Shown here: positions 58,238 to 64,000 of the stretch, in pieces
How the letters are laid out: every line of letters begins with the position of its first letter
Numbering within the stretch: position 1 is the stretch's first letter
Origin: Castor canadensis
Lineage: Eukaryota; Chordata; Mammalia; Rodentia; Castoridae
Assembly: GCF_047511655.1 (NCBI RefSeq)
Contig: NC_133386.1
Location: 81,347,501 to 81,411,500 of the forward strand
Direction of reading: 5' to 3'
Length of the DNA stretch: 64,000 nucleotides
Notes under the pieces: generated by a model
Databases searched by the model: none
What the model was told of the DNA's origin: nothing
The model's input: the letters and a program-made list of their open reading frames with translations, nothing else
Position numbers and translations under genes: made by a program

Positions 58238-58401
58238 GGGAAAATTAAATCGTATATTCATGGTACACCTCCTACGAATTCTAGGGAAGATTTTAAACCA
58301 TGGGAAAAATCACCAACACATAAAATATCTGCTCCACAGCCCATTCCCAGCAACAGAATTGATAATACAAGCTCTTCCAGTTGGGTTGCTGGCTCTTTAA
58401 G
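58238..58401 (+). CDS. IBTK: IBTK exon g, open frame but acceptor AG missing
   Basis: 164 bases with no stop. Reads 'GKIKSYIHGTPPTNSREDFK' then 'PWEKSPTHKISAPQPIPSNR' and 'IDNTSSSSWVAGSL', clearly the IBTK C-terminal region. It starts in phase 0, as exon f requires, and ends two bases into a codon, as exon h requires. The pyrimidine tract 'tgtttttctttccc' is followed by AC (58,236-58,237) where AG is expected. A single G-to-C change would account for this. No AG that keeps the frame lies nearby: upstream reading meets TGA, and the AG before 58,285 shifts the frame. Donor GT 58,402-58,403 (gtagga). Confidence 0.85.
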
Positions 58402-58869
58402 GTAGGATTTGCATTTTGTTTTGTATGTCTCTTTCTAAGAAATTGCCATCTACTTTTAGTCAAATGAAAAATTTTAGTGAAGCACGTTAAATATTAGTCT
58501 GATACACGGAAAATTATCTATACATATAAAAATTGCTAATCAGTTATGATAGGCATATTTCCCCCTGGGGCAAAATTAATGTTTGTATTAACACCAGTAA
58601 ATAGTAGCAAATATTTTATTTTTACTTGTATGTAAGTATATATTTAAGTCTATATATATGTGACTTACAGCAGCAATTTTTTTTGTAGTTGATACATTAG
58701 TTAAAACTCCCCCCTTGGTACAGGTGAGGATGGGGAAAGGTAGATTAATGTTAGGTACTAGGCTATAGTTAGTTTGAAGAAAGACGTTCTCGTGTTCTTA
58801 ATGTGCTGTTTATTTAAAAAATAAAAAGCTAGAAATAAAGGTTTTTAGTGTTTTCACTATAAAGAAGTA

Positions 58870-59085
58870 GTACAAGCCAGGTGCCTGTGGCTCACCCTTG
58901 TAATATTACCTACTTGGAAGGCTGAGATGGGGAGGATTGCAGTCCAAGGTTAGTCCAGGCAGATAGTTTGTGAGACCCTGAAATAACCAGAAGAGAATGG
59001 CTAGACATGTGGCTCAAGATGTAGAGTGTCAGCTTTGCAAGCGTGAAGCCCTGAGTTCAAACCCCAGTCCCTCCAAAATAAAGTG
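58870..59085 (+). mobile_element. B1-ID dimeric SINE in IBTK intron
   Basis: Forward B1-like monomer ('gccaggtgcctgtggctcac', 'ggctgagatggggaggattg') followed by a forward ID/tRNA-like part ('gtggctcaagatgtagagtg', box B 'gttcaaacccc'). Confidence 0.9.
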
Positions 59086-59893
59086 ATACATATTTGAGGT
59101 TACAGGCTTGCTGCTAATTGACTTGTTAACTGAGTTATTATTGTCATTTGGACTGTTTATGTAAATTCATTGAAAAATGCTGTCTTTTGCAGTTGGAACA
59201 AAGATTATGTTTCATACTCTAAAGGCTGTTCATAAGTTAGTCTCACTTTTGCTGTTCTAAGTAAACAAATTGGACCATACATAATTTGTGGGAACACTTA
59301 GAAACTGTCTTTTAATTGCTAATGTTAGAATAGCTTATTAAACATGTTTAAAGAATAACTTGGTATAAAGCTAACCAATATAGGTTGGCTATCAATTTCA
59401 AGACAGTGTCTACTAACAGTATTTAGCAATATGATCGGTATTTTCAGTATATACACAAACATTTCTACATTCAGGAGTAGTGATTAGAAGTTCTTATTGA
59501 AAGAAAATGAAGTAAACAGGTTGCACTTTCATATGCAATATTATGATGTATTTTTAGCTATATCATAAATTTCATTTTGATAAACTATATCAGCACACCT
59601 CAAATTTTCTGATAAATCTCTGGTTTTTGTTACTACTAGATAGTAGTAAGTTGTAAAAAAAATAGAAAGGAATGAATTCAATTTTCAACTTTTATTCATT
59701 CCAAAGAATAAGAATTTAATTAGAACTTTTGTGAGTTCTTTTGCCTAATTTAGGTAACCTAAGAATCTACTATTGTTTGACTTTTTATTTATGTTTTAGA
59801 ATTCCAGATTTGTACTTTATGAATTTAGATGCACTTAAGTTGTAATTATGTATGCATATATAATAGCAGCTTTCACTTAAAATATCCTTTTTG

Positions 59894-59927
59894 ATTGCTT
59901 CTTGTCCTTTTGGCTAAGATGAAGTGT
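59894..59927 (+). pseudogene. U2 snRNA 5' fragment
   Basis: 34 bases match the 5' end of U2 snRNA at 30 positions, including the run 'ccttttggctaagat' that in U2 pairs near the 5' stem. The match stops abruptly at 59,927, so this is a truncated copy and not a working gene. Confidence 0.6.
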
Positions 59928-60262
59928 GAACTTGAAAATTTCTGATTCTAGAACATTTAAGATTTTGGATTTTCAAATTAGGAATGCTTGGTCTAGACAT
60001 AGAGTGTAAGTGGGTACTATTGTGAACTATTTCTGGTCAGTGAATTATTGCAGAAATTCATAGGTATACCAAATAGATTCTGTGCACATAAGAAAAAAAA
60101 GATGACGTGCAAAATATCCTTTTTGAGGTTGGCTGCAGCTGACAAATCTAAATTATACTTTCATCATAAATCTTACATATCATTTACAGTTTCAGTTAAG
60201 TTTGAGGTTGGGCTTGATAGATAAACTGAATGCTTGGTAAAATTTTTTTTTATGTCTTTTAG

Positions 60263-60355
60263 TCCTGTTAGTCCTCCTGTTGTGGATCTCAGAACCATCA
60301 TGGAAACAGAAGAAAGTAGACAAAAATGTGGAGCTACACCAAAGTCAAATTTAGG
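60263..60355 (+). CDS. IBTK: IBTK exon h
   Basis: 93 bases. Reads 'SPVSPPVVDLRTIMETEESR' then 'QKCGATPKSNLG'. The first base completes Ser and two bases (gg) open Gly. Acceptor AG 60,261-60,262, donor gttggt at 60,356, the same weak form as exon b. The open frame continues past the donor into the intron, so read-through would add about 37 codons. Confidence 0.93.
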
Positions 60356-60659
60356 GTTGGTTAAAAAAAATCAAAAAAGGAAAGGTCATATGGTATTATA
60401 TTTCTGCCATGAAGAATTGGAAAGATCTGTTGTATCTTTCCTGTCATTTTTCTGCATTTTAATGTAATAGCTCTAAACCTTTTTATAGGATACTTAATCT
60501 TTATAATATTATTTTTAAATATGTGCTAAAGATTGAGTTGAGTTGGTAGATCAGTTCTTATTGAACACAGTATTACATGTTAGAAACTTACCTCTAAAAT
60601 GATCATTGCTGTCTATTTCTAAAAAAAACCCTCAAGATTTAAGTCTTGTGGTGCAAATT

Positions 60660-60690
60660 CCCCTGTATGTATGTATGTATGTGTGATATG
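60660..60690. repeat. TATG microsatellite
   Basis: Short run of 'tatgtatgtatgtatgtg' in IBTK intron h-i. Confidence 0.8.
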
Positions 60691-60946
60691 TAGGAGGGTT
60701 CATATACAGCAGTTACTTGTTCACTTATAGTATAAACTGATAATTATCATTATTGAAACTTAACATTTTAATCCAAAAATTGTAAAATCACAATAAATAG
60801 AATATATCTTCTGTAACCTTCATTAAGCATAAAATGATGTTAATTGGTTTAATTTTATTTATAGTAAAATGATTTTTCATAAAATAAACTTTCTCAGAAT
60901 CAGTGAAACCAGTGAACTAATTGGTTTAATCTAATATAATTTTTAG

Positions 60947-61090
60947 AAAAATGATTTCCCATGGAGTTAAACTTTCTCAGAAGCAACGAAAACTGATTGC
61001 ATTGACTACCAAAGAAAGCAATTCAGGAATGAATAGCATGGAAACAGTTTTAACTACTCCTTCAAAGTCACCCAAACCAGCGAATGCATG
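60947..61090 (+). CDS. IBTK: IBTK exon i
   Basis: 144 bases. Reads 'KMISHGVKLSQKQRKLIALT' then 'TKESNSGMNSMETVLTTPSK' and SPKPANAW. The first base completes Gly and two bases (tg) open Trp. Acceptor AG 60,945-60,946, donor gtatgc. No following exon was recognised in the remaining 2.9 kb. Confidence 0.95.
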
Positions 61091-63425
61091 GTATGCTCTT
61101 ATTTTTATTAAATCATTATAGGTCTTGATGTTAGCTTTTAAGGTTGTTTTTGGCTCCCAAGTTTCTCCCCTACCTAAAATATTTTCAAATATTTCTTTCC
61201 CCCCTTTTCTTTTAAGTTAAACATTAGAATTTGAGGAACAAGAACTTTTTTTTCTTAATTTTGGATGTATTAACATTATAAACCATTGCTTCCAAATGTG
61301 GATTTTTCATATGTGGGTATAGTATCTTCTTCATATTCTGCAACTTCCCTTGCCAAAGTGGTTTAAAATAATTTTACCTTTTTACTTCTTAATAAGAAAT
61401 AAAATGTGTTACAGTAAATTTCATAAAAGAACACTTTACTTTTAGTACATTAATCTCTTTATTTTTCTGCATGTACCATAAGTATCTTCACATGGTTAAA
61501 ATCAAACCTTTTTGTACTTTTTGAAGAGGTGTTACTTAACATTGTATCACATAAGTTTTCTCCATCATAATTCACCCTACAGTGGCAGGATTAATAGGAG
61601 TAACCTCCAGAGGGTAAGAAAACAGTTCCATTCATAATATCTGGAAACTGAGTTTAGAAGAGCAGTTGATGGATAGACTGAAGGGTAAGGAAGAAATAAA
61701 AAGAACCCTCTTTCTCTCACAAGGACTGAGGAGGGTATTTGTAGCTGTCCTTAGTTTGGTGAATTCCTTTGGTGTTTCTAATGTCACATTAATCTATTTG
61801 TAAGAAGGAATATTCTTCCCACTGAAAATGTAAACTATTTTGGAGAGAACAGCAACTCATTTTATTGTGAGTGTTACCAGTGGAACTGAATCAGTACCTT
61901 TCAGAACCTCTAGTAAATTCGAAGCATGATCACTGAAAAAGAAAATGAAACAAGGAATGGGAAAACCCAATTAGAGGATAAAGAGGGCGCAACTTGAGAG
62001 AATGGGCTTAGTGGAAATTTTTAATTCATCAGTATTTGTTAAGTGCCTTCTACATGCAAGGTTCTCTGCTAATTTCTGGTGACAACCCATAAATCTCTGT
62101 AAGATTTATGGTGCAAGATCAACAAGAAAAAATTTTTGAGACAGCTGTCAAGATACTAAATATTACTGTAATTTGAGAAAATTAACAGAACATGAGGATG
62201 CTTTGGGCTTAGTAATCAAATTTAGCTGTACAGTTTCCTTATTTAAAAGCAAAAAGGTAAATGAAGTTTCAGTTTTCCTGGAAGCATCTTTCTTAGAGCT
62301 CTGTGTTCTTTGGTCTCTTGTCAGTCTTTTCTAGGCCTGCTTGAGTATATGTCATCTTGAGGCTTTCCTTAATTATTACGTAGGAAATTTCCTTTGCTTT
62401 CCTCTGTTTCCATGTCTTGTTTCCATGTCCTGTGTTTTTCTATTTAGTTTGCTCTTTGTTTTGGTGTAGTATAACTTGAGTAGTTTTCTGGGAAAGAATG
62501 TGCAGCACATACATTTTTGGAGTTCTTGAATCCATGCAAATGTTTTTAATTCTCTCTTGTCTTTATTCTTGACTAATAGTTACATTGAAACAGCATTCTA
62601 GATTCGCAATTATTTGGAGAATTTGTTCCATTTTCTTTCTGCTGGTGTGTTTGGGAATTCTAATACTGTTTGATTCCAAATTCTTCTTACATTACTCCCT
62701 ATTTTCCTTTTTCTACCTTTGTTTTTCCCCCTGGAAGCTTATACAGCCTTTTCTTTACCCATAATGTTCAGAAATTTTGCACAATATGGGTCTGATTAGA
62801 ATTCCACTTGCACCACGGACACCCATGACAGTGACTGAGACACCTGTCAGAGGTTCACTCCCTGCTTTATCTGATAGGGCAAGATTGTTTAGGGAGTGTC
62901 TAGCAGCTCAACTAGTCCTGTCAGTATCCACAGATGCCTCTGGGGTGAAGAAGTGGGCAACAAGGGTTCCTGTCCTCTAAAAATAGCCAGGGTGAGAAAA
63001 ACTAAGAGGACCTTTTCCCACCAATGCTATAGATAAGTGCAGAGCGGAGAAGAACAGAAGAAAAGTAGAAACTGGTAAAATGGTAGCATTTATTTTGGCA
63101 ACATGTTTCTCTTAAAGAAAAGAAACCACCTGATTTTTTCCAAAGAGAAGGAAAGAGTAACAAGAATTTAATGGTGTATTAGTGGGTGAAATTGATGAGA
63201 CTTTACAAAAAAAAGCAAGTTTCTTTGAAATACTACTTCAATAGTTTTGATATTTGATTTTGATTTAGCATTCTGAATTGTGGCCATTTGAGAAAGAAAG
63301 GCATCTTAGTATATAATCATCAAATAGGGCCAGAGAGTGATAATGGAAATAACAGCAATTAGTCCTAGGTTCCTGAAGGAACTATCATACGGTGAAACCA
63401 AAAATGACAAAATTTTAAATTTGCA
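61091..63425 (+). other. IBTK intron after exon i
   Basis: No exon that would continue the frame from the split Trp codon was recognised. The open frame at 62,777-62,980 lacks exon signals and known motifs. Confidence 0.5.
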
Positions 63426-63429
63426 TGCC

Positions 63430-63612
63430 ACTGTATGATGGTCAAAGTGCTGTTACTTCGTTTTATTTGATCCTCACAGCCGTTTATGAGCTAGGCAGCA
63501 CAAATTCTTCCATCATTTTTCAGGTAGAAGAGTCAAATCCAGATCAGTTTAATGACTTGCCCTAGGTTATATGGCTGGAAAAACCAAAACTGAGACTAGA
63601 ACTCTGGATTTC
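63430..63612 (-). repeat. MIR-type SINE relic
   Basis: Reversed MIR order: 'tttgatcctcacagccgttt', 'atgacttgccctaggttata', 'ctagaactctggatttctgc'. Confidence 0.65.
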
Positions 63613-64000
63613 TGCTTCTCAGTCCACTTTTGTTTCTGATAGAAAGATATTAATAGTTCTACAGATCTGTCATTGCAAATAGTCATTAGTTTCCAGAGAT
63701 GAGTGAAACTTATCCACAGATAGTGTGATTCACAGTACTTATCTATGTGGGATTGATGTATTTTATTCTAGTCCATTTTCATGAACTGTAAAATAATATG
63801 CGAGTCAATCTAGTCAACTCAGCTCTCAACTTTTCTTTGGATTCTCCAAGAGATTTAATCACAGCTTGGTTGGCAGATGTAACTTTTGAAGAGCATCACT
63901 TTTACCTGCTCCACCCTTTGACCCAGTTTTCTACCAAAAGTTGGCACCACAGCTGTCATATTTCACACACTGCAGAAGCTTTGCGCTTGCTTTAGATCTG
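63613..64000. other. unassigned end of window
   Basis: An open frame runs at 63,798-63,995 (+) with no motif I can assign. The window ends inside the presumed IBTK intron. Confidence 0.4.

Noticed and set aside
60234..60467. A 77-codon stand-alone small protein
   Set aside because: It is IBTK exon h plus read-through into its intron.
45828..61090. IBTK region as a processed retrocopy
   Set aside because: Nine exons are separated by real introns with splice signals, so it derives from the genomic gene and not from mRNA.
63798..63995. Open frame to the end of the window as the next IBTK exon
   Set aside because: The sequence does not resemble the IBTK part that follows exon i, and no acceptor of the right phase precedes it.
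1..64000. CRISPR array or bacterial defence system
   Set aside because: The repeats are dispersed SINEs and L1s or simple tandem tracts. No regularly spaced repeats or prokaryotic gene layout are present.

Overview
This window is nuclear DNA from a placental mammal, almost certainly a rodent. It holds tRNA/ID-like and B1-like SINEs, several ages of L1, MIR relics and MaLR/MLT1 LTRs, and one split protein-coding gene. The mix of B1-ID composite SINEs and this L1 type suggests a squirrel-related or beaver-like lineage. Beaver (Castor) is my best guess, at low to moderate confidence, because I could not run a search.

The only real gene I recognise is IBTK (inhibitor of Bruton tyrosine kinase), on the + strand from 45,828 to 61,090. 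Nine exons join in one continuous reading frame of 1,041 bases. They cover the end of the second BTB domain, the BACK-like helices after it, and much of the Ser/Lys-rich C-terminal region. Eight exons have AG acceptors and GT donors. The seventh (58,238-58,401) keeps an open frame of the expected phase, but the two bases before it are AC instead of AG, and skipping it would hit a stop at once. No earlier IBTK exon is recognisable in the preceding 45.8 kb. This is either IBTK with a very large L1-filled intron or a partial, decaying copy.

Region by region: 1-10 kb holds an old antisense L1 carrying two SINEs, a diverged pair of direct repeats, a 17-bp minisatellite, MIRs, a MaLR-type LTR and an MLT1-type LTR split by an ID SINE. 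10-15 kb holds a retroviral-type LTR with TATA and polyA signals, a MIR, a second MaLR-type LTR and a short L1 tail with clear target-site duplications (TSDs). 15.1-23.1 kb holds two L1s facing in opposite directions: a minus-strand copy with an intact 5' end, 14-bp TSDs and a deleted reverse transcriptase, and a plus-strand 5'-truncated copy. 23-30 kb holds older L1 pieces, SINEs, a MAGE-type retropseudogene split by a solo LTR, and a long GAA tract. 30.3-37.5 kb is a near full-length L1 with 16-bp TSDs and only a few lesions. 38.8-45.6 kb is older L1 debris, an MLT1 and a small DNA transposon split by an L1. 45.8-61.1 kb is the IBTK exon cluster; its introns hold SINEs, MIRs, an RPL36 retropseudogene and a short U2-like fragment. 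61-64 kb is intronic sequence with a MIR and no further exon found.

Most open frames in the window are L1 coding sequence or antisense and low-complexity shadows, so they are not listed as genes. I found no CRISPR array, no operon-like layout and no intact RNA gene. Repeat family names are from memory of consensus sequences, and most repeat edges are approximate unless a TSD is given.
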